From the NCBI GenBank assembly GCA_041584155.1, contig JBFHEL010000236.1, positions 1-6,617 on the forward strand: a stretch of DNA of 6,617 nt. The letters run 5' to 3'. The DNA is from Saccharicrinis sp041584155. Its GTDB lineage: Bacteria > Bacteroidota > Bacteroidia > Bacteroidales > Marinilabiliaceae. Shown here in pieces: positions 1-5,329 of this stretch. The first letter of the stretch is position 1; every line of letters starts with the position of its first letter. A model generated the notes under the pieces. The model was not told the DNA's origin. It ran no database searches and saw only the letters and a list, made by a program, of their open reading frames with translations. The position numbers were made by a program, and so were the translations under genes.

Positions 1-7
1 TCCTCTG

Positions 8-28
8 AACTGCAAATTTTCTGCAGTT
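8..28. repeat. Short inverted repeat upstream of rpsF promoter
   Basis: The seven-base arms AACTGCA (8-14) and TGCAGTT (22-28) are perfect reverse complements around a seven-base loop. The repeat lies just upstream of the predicted -33 box of the rpsF promoter. It could be the end of a terminator for a gene outside the window, or an operator. No T-run follows it on either strand, so a terminator role is doubtful. The structure is seen; its function is unknown. Confidence 0.35.
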
Positions 29-33
29 AAAAA

Positions 34-64
34 TTTGTACTCTGCAATAAAATAACTACTTTTG
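34..64 (+). promoter_or_regulatory. Bacteroidota-type promoter of the rpsF operon
   Basis: TTTG (34-37) and TACTTTTG (57-64) are separated by exactly 19 bases. This matches the Bacteroidota primary-sigma consensus of a TTTG-like -33 box and a TAnnTTTG -7 box in every fixed position. The inferred transcription start is near 70, giving an AT-rich leader of about 25 bases before the rpsF ATG. It is the best promoter in the window, as expected for ribosomal-protein genes. Confidence 0.72.
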
Positions 65-95
65 CGCTCGCATTAAATAATTTAATTTTTTAAAT

Positions 96-443
96 ATGTT
101 GAATCATTATGAAACCGTTTTCATTTTGACTCCCGTTTTATCTGATGTACAGATGAAGGAAGCGGTTGAAAAATTCCGTTCTGTGATTACAGAGAATGGA
201 GGCGAAATTGTAAACGAAGAAAATTGGGGATTGCGCAAGTTAGCGTATCCAATCCAAAAGAAATCAACAGGTTTCTATAACTTGTTCGATTTTAAAGTAG
301 AACCAGATGTGATTGCTAAGCTTGAGCTTGCTTTTCGTCGTGATGAGCGCGTTATCCGCTTTTTAACTTTTAAAATGGATAAATACGCAGTAGCTTATAG
401 TGAGAAAAGAAGAAAAACAATCAAAGAAAAAAAGGAGAAATAG
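96..443 (+). CDS. rpsF: 30S ribosomal protein bS6
   Basis: bS6 is a small-subunit platform protein that binds 16S rRNA as a heterodimer with bS18, which is encoded by the next gene. The 115-residue product is full length for the Bacteroidota form and shorter than the E. coli protein with its acidic tail. Family features include the N-terminal strand YETVFILTPVLSD (residues 5-17), the central ENWGLRKLAYPIQKK segment (about 42-56) and the RRDERVIRFLTFKMD strand near residues 81-95, followed by a lysine-rich tail. The ATG follows an AT-rich leader with no Shine-Dalgarno sequence. It is the first gene of rpsF-rpsR-rplI, with three bases before the rpsR start. No ssb gene lies between rpsF and rpsR, unlike the arrangement in many Firmicutes. 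Identification is secure. Confidence 0.97.
   Translation: MLNHYETVFILTPVLSDVQMKEAVEKFRSVITENGGEIVNEENWGLRKLAYPIQKKSTGFYNLFDFKVEPDVIAKLELAFRRDERVIRFLTFKMDKYAVAYSEKRRKTIKEKKEK
431..437 (+). promoter_or_regulatory. Strong Shine-Dalgarno site of rpsR
   Basis: AAAGGAG lies inside the last codons of rpsF, nine bases before the rpsR ATG. Its AGGAG core would pair with the 16S anti-SD. It stands out because rpsF, the thioesterase, the PHP enzyme, the acetyltransferase, the M23 peptidase and the peroxidase all have A/T-rich start regions without such a site. Confidence 0.7.
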
Positions 444-446
444 GCC

Positions 447-716
447 ATGGCACAAAATCAAAGTGAAATTAGATATTTAACTCCTCCATCGGTTGAGATC
501 AAAAAGAAAAAGTACTGTCGTTTTAAGAAAAACAAAATCAAGTATGTTGATTACAAAGATGCTGAGTTTCTTAAAAAATTCTTGAACGAGCAAGGTAAAA
601 TTCTTCCTCGTCGTTTAACAGGTACGTCTTTAAAGTATCAAAGAAAAGTTGCAACAGCTGTTAAAAGGGCACGTCACCTTGCTTTGTTGCCTTATGTTAC
701 TGATTTGATGAAATAA
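447..716 (+). CDS. rpsR: 30S ribosomal protein bS18
   Basis: bS18 pairs with bS6 on the platform of the 30S subunit, near the 3' end of 16S rRNA. The 89-residue product carries the family core KKKKYCRFKK (about residues 19-28), FLNEQGKILPRRLTGTS (45-61) and VKRARHLALLPY (72-83). The N-terminal extension MAQNQSEIRYLTPPS is the form I associate with Bacteroidota bS18. The start is fixed by an AAAGGAG site nine bases upstream, and the gene begins three bases after the rpsF stop, so translation is probably coupled. In a published Flavobacterium johnsoniae ribosome structure, bS18, bS6 and bS21 together sequester the anti-SD. That makes the strong SD in front of this gene noteworthy (see findings). 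Confidence 0.97.
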   Translation: MAQNQSEIRYLTPPSVEIKKKKYCRFKKNKIKYVDYKDAEFLKKFLNEQGKILPRRLTGTSLKYQRKVATAVKRARHLALLPYVTDLMK

Positions 717-720
717 AAAC

Positions 721-726
721 AGGAGG
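721..726 (+). promoter_or_regulatory. Perfect Shine-Dalgarno site of rplI
   Basis: AGGAGG sits seven bases before the rplI ATG, in the 17-base gap after rpsR. It is a full-length match to the anti-SD complement and the strongest ribosome binding site in the window. Confidence 0.75.
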
Positions 727-733
727 ATAAAAA

Positions 734-1180
734 ATGGAAGTTATATTAAAAGATGATGTTGCCAACCTTGGACACACAAACGAAGTCGTAAAGGTAAAGG
801 CCGGATATGGTAGAAATTACCTGATCCCTCAAGGGCTTGCAGTCTTGGCTACTCCTTCTGCTATCAAAGTTCATGAGGAGAATATGCGTCAGAGAGCTCA
901 TAAAGAGGAGAAAATCAAGAATGATGCACTTGAAACAGCGAAAAAAATGGAAGGTCTTGCATTGACCATTGGTGCTAAAACAAGTACAACAGGAAAAATC
1001 TTTGGTTCTGTAAATACTATTCAAATTGCAGAAGCATTAGAGAAAGCTGGTTATGCTGTAGAACGTAAAAATATTTCTATTAAGGAAGACCAAGTGAAAG
1101 AAATTGGTAAATACGTAGCTACAGTTAAACTACACCGCGAAGTTAAGGTAGAAGTTAACTTTGAAGTAGTTGCTGAGTAA
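734..1180 (+). CDS. rplI: 50S ribosomal protein bL9
   Basis: bL9 binds 23S rRNA near the base of the L1 stalk and reaches away from the ribosome; in other bacteria it contributes to reading-frame maintenance. The 148-residue product has the usual family length and all three parts. The N-terminal RNA-binding domain carries GHTNEVVKVKAGYGRNYLIP (residues 13-32), including the signature GYGRNYL. A long charged connecting helix runs from about residue 41 to 74. The C-terminal domain carries GKIFGSVNTIQIAEAL (87-102) and a closing IGKYVATVKLHREV strand region (124-137). The start is set by AGGAGG seven bases upstream. It is the last gene of the operon and is followed by an intrinsic terminator. 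Confidence 0.97.
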   Translation: MEVILKDDVANLGHTNEVVKVKAGYGRNYLIPQGLAVLATPSAIKVHEENMRQRAHKEEKIKNDALETAKKMEGLALTIGAKTSTTGKIFGSVNTIQIAEALEKAGYAVERKNISIKEDQVKEIGKYVATVKLHREVKVEVNFEVVAE

Positions 1181-1225
1181 TTTAGTATAAAAATATACAA
1201 GATACATTTTTCAAACAAACAGGAG

Positions 1226-1254
1226 AGCCATTTCGCTTAGCGGAGTGGCTTTTT
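1226..1254 (+). terminator. Rho-independent terminator of the rpsF-rpsR-rplI operon
   Basis: The arms 1226-1236 and 1240-1250 form an 11-base-pair stem with no mismatch (two G-T wobbles) around a three-base TTA loop, followed directly by TTTT (the T-run starts at 1250). It begins 46 bases after the rplI stop. The downstream thioesterase gene converges on this point. On the minus strand the hairpin is followed only by a weak, interrupted T-rich stretch, so two-way termination is possible but uncertain. Confidence 0.88.
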
Positions 1255-1286
1255 CCGTTTATGGCAAGCATAAAATAATAGTTGTT

Positions 1287-1664
1287 TTATTTAGAAAATT
1301 CTTCCTTATTAACCAAAAAACGCTCATGTGCACCTATTGCTGCAATGTCTTTTTGGTCGTTGAATATAGCAAAGTCGAAAAATAGCTTATTTTCTTCTAC
1401 AAATTTAAGATGAACAGAACAGTTTACTTCATCTCCTTCTGCTAAAGGAATAAGGTGTTTGATATTGATCTCTGCACTAACGGAAGTGTATTGTGTCGGT
1501 ATTCTTTCTTGTATTACATTACAGATTGTCTTCTCCATTAGGATAATCAATGCTGGTGTAGCTGCGTATGCTATTTCCCCGGTTTTTAATGTAGATGCCA
1601 GATCGTTATGGCTGATAGTATATCTTTCAGATCCTTTTATTCCGGGTTTGAGAAAATTTTCCAT
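1287..1664 (-). CDS. Hotdog-fold acyl-CoA thioesterase, FlK-like
   Basis: This 125-residue protein resembles the small single-domain hotdog thioesterases related to fluoroacetyl-CoA thioesterase FlK of Streptomyces cattleya. Visible hallmarks are PGIKGSERY (residues 7-15), AATPALIILMEKT (34-46), INIKHLIPLAEGD (66-78) and the closing GAHERFLV (111-118). T36, E44 and H70 have the same spacing as the FlK catalytic residues I recall (Thr42, Glu50, His76), so hydrolysis of a short acyl-CoA is likely. The real substrate cannot be read from the sequence, and fluoroacetate resistance should not be assumed. There is no signal peptide, so it is probably a cytoplasmic homodimer or higher oligomer, as is known for the fold. 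The ATG is preceded by an A-rich stretch without SD. It lies 111 bases downstream of prfC on the same strand, with a long hairpin in the gap. Confidence 0.82.
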   Translation of the reverse strand: MENFLKPGIKGSERYTISHNDLASTLKTGEIAYAATPALIILMEKTICNVIQERIPTQYTSVSAEINIKHLIPLAEGDEVNCSVHLKFVEENKLFFDFAIFNDQKDIAAIGAHERFLVNKEEFSK

Positions 1665-1673
1665 ATTTTTCGA

Positions 1674-1732
1674 TTTTTTTGAAATTCAGGTATTGTGTTT
1701 AGTTGCTAAATTATACCTAAATTTCAAAAAAA
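1674..1732. repeat. Long AT-rich hairpin between prfC and the thioesterase gene
   Basis: Arms 1674-1692 and 1714-1732 pair over 19 positions with one C-A mismatch (1687/1719). They begin with T7 on the outside left and end with A7 on the outside right. The 21-base loop region can fold further: TTTAG (1698-1702) pairs with CTAAA (1706-1710). Read on either strand the T-run is on the 5' side and the A-run on the 3' side, the wrong order for a Rho-independent terminator. The hairpin ends nine bases before the thioesterase ATG and so could influence its translation or mRNA stability. Confidence 0.6.
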
Positions 1733-1775
1733 TGTTTTGATTTATCGTAAAGTTTTGCCAATTATTAATAATTAA

Positions 1776-3353
1776 TCAAAATTCACTGGTAAAATGGAAC
1801 TCTATGTCTTTGAAATTCTGCTGAGCTAATTGCAGCATGTATTGAGAGTCGGCAAGGAATACATCCCGTCCTTGTTTGTCTTTAGCCATATATTGGTTTT
1901 TCCGCCTTTTAAAGTCATCTAGCTGCTCTTTGTTATCTGATTCTATCCAGCAGGCCTTGTATAAATTAATAGGCTCATATCTACATTTGGCATTGTATTC
2001 GTGGTTTAAACGATATTCTATCACTTCAAACTGAAGAGCCCCTACTGTACCAATTATCTTCCTTCCATTAAACTGGCTTGTAAATAACTGAGCAACACCT
2101 TCGTCCATTAGCTGGTCGATACCTTTTGACAATTGCTTTGACTTCATAGGATCATTATTCTCAATATAACGAAATAATTCAGGTGAGAAACTGGGTAATC
2201 CTTTAAAGGTTATTTTTTCTCCTTCGGTAATGGTGTCTCCTATAATAAAATTACCTGAATCAGGTAAGCCAACAATATCACCTGGGTAGGCTTCATCAAT
2301 AATTGATTTTTTCTCTGCCATAAAGGCTGTTGGACTGGAGAATTTAAAATTCTTTCCTTGTCTTACATGCAGATAGTTTTTATTTCGTTCAAATTTGCCT
2401 GAGCATATTTTAACAAAGGCAATTCGGTTGCGGTGATTGGGATCCATATTGGCATGTATTTTAAATACAAAGCCAGAGAAACTATTTTCTTCGGGAGCCA
2501 CTTTACGTTGAACCGTTGTAGATGGTTGTGGGGTAGGCGCAATTTGTAAAAAACAGTCCAATAGTTCATTTACTCCAAAATTATTTAATGCACTACCAAA
2601 AAATACGGGTGCCAAATCTCCTTTGAGATATTCTGTAACTTCAAATTCAGGGTAAACACCTTCTACCAACTCTAATTCCTCGCGTACTAATGAGGCTGCC
2701 TGATCACCTATGTAATTTTCCAGTTCAGGATTGTTAATATCTGAAAAGGCAATGCTTTCTTCTACAGTCTGTTTACTGGGTTCAAAAAGATTAAGGTTTC
2801 TCTCAAAAATATTATATACTCCCTGAAAGGAGGGTCCATTCCCAATAGGCCAGCTAAGCGGACGTACACTTATCTTTAACTCTTCTTCTACTTCATCCAA
2901 TAAATCAAAGGCATCTTTACTTGGACGATCCATCTTATTAATGAACACCATTACCGGAGTTTTTCTCATACGACAAACCTCCATTAGTCTTCGGGTTTGT
3001 TCCTCAACACCTTTAGCAGCATCAACAACAATAATTACACTATCTACAGCTGTTAGAGTACGAAAGGTGTCTTCTGCAAAATCCTGGTGCCCTGGGGTAT
3101 CTAAAATATTTACCTTATGGTTTTTGTATTCAAACCCCATGACAGAAGTGGCTACCGAAATACCACGTTGTTTTTCTATCTCCATAAAATCCGAAGTAGC
3201 TGTCTTTTTAATTTTATTTGATTTAACAGCTCCGGCCACATGGATAGCACCTCCAAAAAGCAGTAGTTTTTCAGTTAGTGTTGTTTTTCCGGCATCAGGG
3301 TGACTAATAATCGCAAAAGTCCTTCTCCTTTGTATCTCTTCAAGTAAGCCCAT
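1776..3353 (-). CDS. prfC: Peptide chain release factor 3 (RF3)
   Basis: RF3 is a translational GTPase that removes RF1 or RF2 from the ribosome after peptide release. The 525-residue product (ATG at 3353) matches the usual length of about 525-530. GTPase motifs are all present: P-loop SHPDAGKTT (residues 17-25), switch I RGIS (63-66), DTPGHQDF (85-92), NKMD (139-142) and the SA of GSALNNFG (253-260). The beta-barrel domain and the RF3-specific C-terminal domain follow, including FTSQFNGRKIIGTVGALQFEV (424-444). The frame stays open for nine more codons to a TTG at 3380, but that TTG lies inside the predicted -7 promoter box and family alignments begin near MGLLEEIQRRRTF, so the ATG is chosen. 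The start region is A-rich with only a weak AAAGAAG. The gene is divergent from the PHP enzyme. Confidence 0.95.
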   Translation of the reverse strand: MGLLEEIQRRRTFAIISHPDAGKTTLTEKLLLFGGAIHVAGAVKSNKIKKTATSDFMEIEKQRGISVATSVMGFEYKNHKVNILDTPGHQDFAEDTFRTLTAVDSVIIVVDAAKGVEEQTRRLMEVCRMRKTPVMVFINKMDRPSKDAFDLLDEVEEELKISVRPLSWPIGNGPSFQGVYNIFERNLNLFEPSKQTVEESIAFSDINNPELENYIGDQAASLVREELELVEGVYPEFEVTEYLKGDLAPVFFGSALNNFGVNELLDCFLQIAPTPQPSTTVQRKVAPEENSFSGFVFKIHANMDPNHRNRIAFVKICSGKFERNKNYLHVRQGKNFKFSSPTAFMAEKKSIIDEAYPGDIVGLPDSGNFIIGDTITEGEKITFKGLPSFSPELFRYIENNDPMKSKQLSKGIDQLMDEGVAQLFTSQFNGRKIIGTVGALQFEVIEYRLNHEYNAKCRYEPINLYKACWIESDNKEQLDDFKRRKNQYMAKDKQGRDVFLADSQYMLQLAQQNFKDIEFHFTSEF

Positions 3354-3377
3354 ATTCTTCTTTAATTTTAACGCGCG

Positions 3378-3407
3378 CAAAGATAATCATTGTAATAGAA
3401 TTTCTAA
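3378..3407 (-). promoter_or_regulatory. Predicted prfC promoter
   Basis: On the minus strand TATCTTTG (3385 down to 3378) is a full match to the Bacteroidota TAnnTTTG -7 box. About 18 bases further upstream is TTAG, a one-mismatch -33 box. Transcription would start near 3372, leaving a leader of about 19 bases before the ATG at 3353. The -7 box is convincing; the -33 box is weak. Confidence 0.5.
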
Positions 3408-3597
3408 TGTTTATTATTGTTTTGTTTATCGATTCATATGTAGACTGATGAATACATATTGTCAATTAGTTAGCAGAATTGAAAAACAGGTCGTGAGGGA
3501 GAAAAAATATCCTTTTTATAAAATACGATGGCCGTTATGATATTTTAAGGTTCTGTTGCTATATTTATGCGCAGTTATTCTAAAAAAAGAAATATTT
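3386..3597. other. Divergent intergenic region between prfC and the PHP gene
   Basis: This is about 210 AT-rich bases with no supported gene. The left edge carries the prfC promoter. On the right, TATATTTA (3560-3567), preceded 20 bases upstream by TATG, is a partial match to the -33/-7 consensus for the PHP gene and would give a leader of about 24 bases; this assignment is weak. I saw no tRNA, terminator or strong repeat here. Confidence 0.4.
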
Positions 3598-4455
3598 ATG
3601 GGTTGGACTAATTATCATGGACATTGTAATTACTGTGATGGTCATGGAAAAATGGAAGAGTATATTCAGTACGCCATAAAAAATAAAATGCCTGTTATTG
3701 GATTTTCTTCACATGCACCTGTTCCATTTGATTGTTTTTGGACAATGAAAGAGAAAAATCTTTCTCTATATCTTCAGGAGCTGGATGCTTTGAAAAAGAA
3801 ATACAGTCGGGATATTGCCGTTCTTTGTTCGTTGGAGATGGATTATATTCCGGAAATAGGAGGTTTTAATCCTATTTTAAATGAGGTGAATTTAGACTAT
3901 AAAATTGGCTCTATTCATTTTATGGGGCAATTCAATGATGGGGAATATTGGGCAATTGATGGTAGTTTTGAAGAGTTTAAAAAAGGTCTCAACGAAATCT
4001 TCAGGGGGGATATTGAATTATTGGTAAAACGTTTTTATCAGTTAAATCGGGAGATGATAGAAAAACAAAATTTTGAAATTATAGGGCATCTCGATAAAAT
4101 TAAAATGCACAATATTGTAGAACCCTTGTTTGATGAGCATGCTCCATGGTATAGGCAGGAAATTAATACAACGCTCGATTTAATTGCAGAGAAAAATATT
4201 ATTGTTGAAATAAACACTAAGTCATATGAGGCTAATGGACTACTGTTTCCTGGTGTTGATCTATTTCCTTTGCTGAAACAACGTAATATACCGGTAACAA
4301 TCAACAGCGATTCTCACTATCCCGAGAAACAGCAGTGCGGATTTACTTATGTGGCTGAAGAGTTGTATCAGGCAGGATATAGATATTTAAGGGAATATAA
4401 AGATGGACAATGGATAGACTTGTCTTTTAATAAGAATGGACTAATATGGGATTGA
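3598..4455 (+). CDS. PHP-family phosphoesterase, histidinol-phosphatase (HisJ/HisK) type
   Basis: The 285-residue product has the polymerase-and-histidinol-phosphatase (PHP) fold, a metal-dependent phosphoesterase barrel. Likely metal ligands are H7 and H9 in NYHGHCNYCDGHG (residues 5-17), H39 in GFSSHAPVPF, E80 in CSLEMDY, H107 in GSIHFMG, H164 in GHLDKIK, and D238 and H240 in NSDSHYPE. This order and length fit the monofunctional histidinol-phosphate phosphatase of histidine synthesis. No other his gene is nearby, so the substrate could be another phosphate ester. The frame extends upstream to a TTG at 3556, but homology begins at the ATG at 3598 and the extra 14 codons look like leader. 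No SD is present, only an A-rich stretch. Its end overlaps the acetyltransferase gene by 10 bases, suggesting one transcript and coupled translation. Confidence 0.85.
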   Translation: MGWTNYHGHCNYCDGHGKMEEYIQYAIKNKMPVIGFSSHAPVPFDCFWTMKEKNLSLYLQELDALKKKYSRDIAVLCSLEMDYIPEIGGFNPILNEVNLDYKIGSIHFMGQFNDGEYWAIDGSFEEFKKGLNEIFRGDIELLVKRFYQLNREMIEKQNFEIIGHLDKIKMHNIVEPLFDEHAPWYRQEINTTLDLIAEKNIIVEINTKSYEANGLLFPGVDLFPLLKQRNIPVTINSDSHYPEKQQCGFTYVAEELYQAGYRYLREYKDGQWIDLSFNKNGLIWD

Positions 4456-4934
4456 CAAATACAAATAATCAGTTTGAACTGGAAATAATTGATTTAAATA
4501 ATGATCTTCATGTGTGCGCTTTACTGGCATTGATGAATGATTATATGTTAGATGATATGGGCCTTGGTGCTGAACTTCCTCAAAGTTTGGGCAAAAGGAT
4601 CATTGAAGGTTTAAAAAAACAAAATAATTACATTGGCTTTTTGTTGAAATTTAAAGATCAATATGTGGCTTTAGCCAATTCATTTGTTGGGTTTTCAACA
4701 TTTAAAGCTAAGCAATTAATTAATATACATGATTTTATTGTAAGCCCTGCATGCAGAAAACAAGGAGCTGGCTATGCCTTGCTAATGCAGATTAAAGATT
4801 ATGGTCGGAAAAATGATTTCTGTAAGGTGACTCTGGAAGTTCGGGATGATAATCAAAAAGCACAACGTTTATATCAAAAAACCGGTTTTGTGGATTGTGA
4901 ACCTCCAATGTATTTTTGGCAAACTATTCTTTAA
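4446..4934 (+). CDS. GNAT-family N-acetyltransferase
   Basis: The 162-residue single-domain protein is a Gcn5-related N-acetyltransferase. Acetyl-CoA-binding motif A is IHDFIVSPACRKQGAGYALL (residues 94-113), with the pyrophosphate loop RKQGAG at 104-109. The following motif B region has D135, N136, A139, L142, Y143 and G147-F148 in the usual spacing (DDNQKAQRLYQKTGF). The C-terminal MYFWQTIL resembles the closing strand of many small GNAT enzymes. The acceptor, a small-molecule amine or a protein N-terminus or lysine, cannot be deduced. The ATG lies inside the last codons of the PHP gene, with a 10-base overlap and a different frame, and no clear SD, so it is probably translated by coupling. 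No terminator with a good stem follows the stop. Confidence 0.88.
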   Translation: MGLTNTNNQFELEIIDLNNDLHVCALLALMNDYMLDDMGLGAELPQSLGKRIIEGLKKQNNYIGFLLKFKDQYVALANSFVGFSTFKAKQLINIHDFIVSPACRKQGAGYALLMQIKDYGRKNDFCKVTLEVRDDNQKAQRLYQKTGFVDCEPPMYFWQTIL

Positions 4935-5099
4935 TTTCTTTACTTTACCGTTGGGTGTAAATTATGATTACTATAAGTTGATGATTTAACTACGAATAAA
5001 GTTTTTAATAATTGACTATTTGCCCTTTAGGACCTGATGAATATGCTATTTTTTTTGATGAAAGGCTGTAAGTTTTTTTTCATAAAATGCGTTATCGGG

Positions 5100-5130
5100 T
5101 TTGTAAATTTGCCGTAAAATCCTATTTTTA
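5100..5130 (+). promoter_or_regulatory. Candidate promoter(s) for the M23 peptidase gene
   Basis: TAAATTTG (5104-5111) matches the Bacteroidota -7 consensus fully but has no clear -33 partner; a T8 run lies about 23 bases upstream. Alternatively TTTG (5100-5103) acts as a -33 box with TATTTTTA (5123-5130) as a one-mismatch -7 box at exactly 19 bases. Both would direct transcription toward the peptidase gene with a leader of about 190-210 bases. Confidence 0.38.
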
Positions 5131-5178
5131 CACGAGTTTTATAATCAAACACAAAAATAGAGTAACATTTTATGTTAT
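5122..5178 (+). repeat. Two adjacent inverted repeats in the putative M23 leader
   Basis: CTATTTTT (5122-5129) and AAAAATAG (5153-5160) are perfect eight-base complements across 23 bases. One base later GTAACAT (5162-5168) pairs with ATGTTAT (5172-5178) around TTT, with one G-T wobble. Both are AT-rich and may be chance in such sequence. Confidence 0.3.
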
Positions 5179-5329
5179 CTGTCGTAATATTAATGTGCTA
5201 ATTACAAGGTATTTGAAGTAAATCAACTGGTAATAAATTTATTTTGTTATGTAGGTTGTTTTTATAATTTAAATAATGTATTTCAATAGTACAGTTAATT
5301 AAGGGTTCTTACGGCAATAAAATCAGTTT

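Larger units (their letters stand above)
4935..5329. other. Long non-coding gap before the M23 peptidase gene
   Basis: These 395 AT-rich bases contain no supportable gene on either strand. Visible contents are two T8 runs (5049-5056 and 5073-5080), a full -7 box TAAATTTG (5104-5111), a second overlapping promoter-like pair (5100-5130), and two adjacent inverted repeats (5122-5160 and 5162-5178). There is also a 12-base palindrome AATAAATTTATT (5232-5243). If transcription starts near 5117 the peptidase leader would be about 210 bases. I do not recognise a known riboswitch. Confidence 0.55.

Noticed and set aside
746..1024. Minus-strand open frame of 92 codons
   Set aside because: It lies entirely opposite rplI, which is certain, and its translation is cysteine- and serine-rich with no recognisable motif.
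1674..1732. Intrinsic terminator for prfC
   Set aside because: The stem is long, but the T-run precedes it rather than follows it on both strands.
1459..1740. Plus-strand open frame of 93 codons
   Set aside because: It is antisense to the thioesterase and runs through the intergenic hairpin. It has no ribosome site and no family resemblance.
2363..2569. Minus-strand open frame of 68 codons
   Set aside because: It is a second frame inside prfC on the same strand, with no motif or start signal.
2941..3303. Plus-strand open frame of 120 codons
   Set aside because: It is antisense to the conserved GTPase domain of prfC. The long open frame follows from that gene's codon use and its translation is low-complexity.
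3556..3597. N-terminal extension of the PHP protein from a TTG codon
   Set aside because: The 14 added residues are not family-like, the region overlaps a possible -7 box, and PHP homology begins directly after the ATG at 3598.
4038..4304. Minus-strand open frame of 88 codons
   Set aside because: It is antisense to the PHP gene, whose metal-binding motifs are intact in the other strand.
5049..5080. Terminator for the acetyltransferase gene at the T8 runs
   Set aside because: Neither T8 run is directly preceded by a convincing GC-containing stem.
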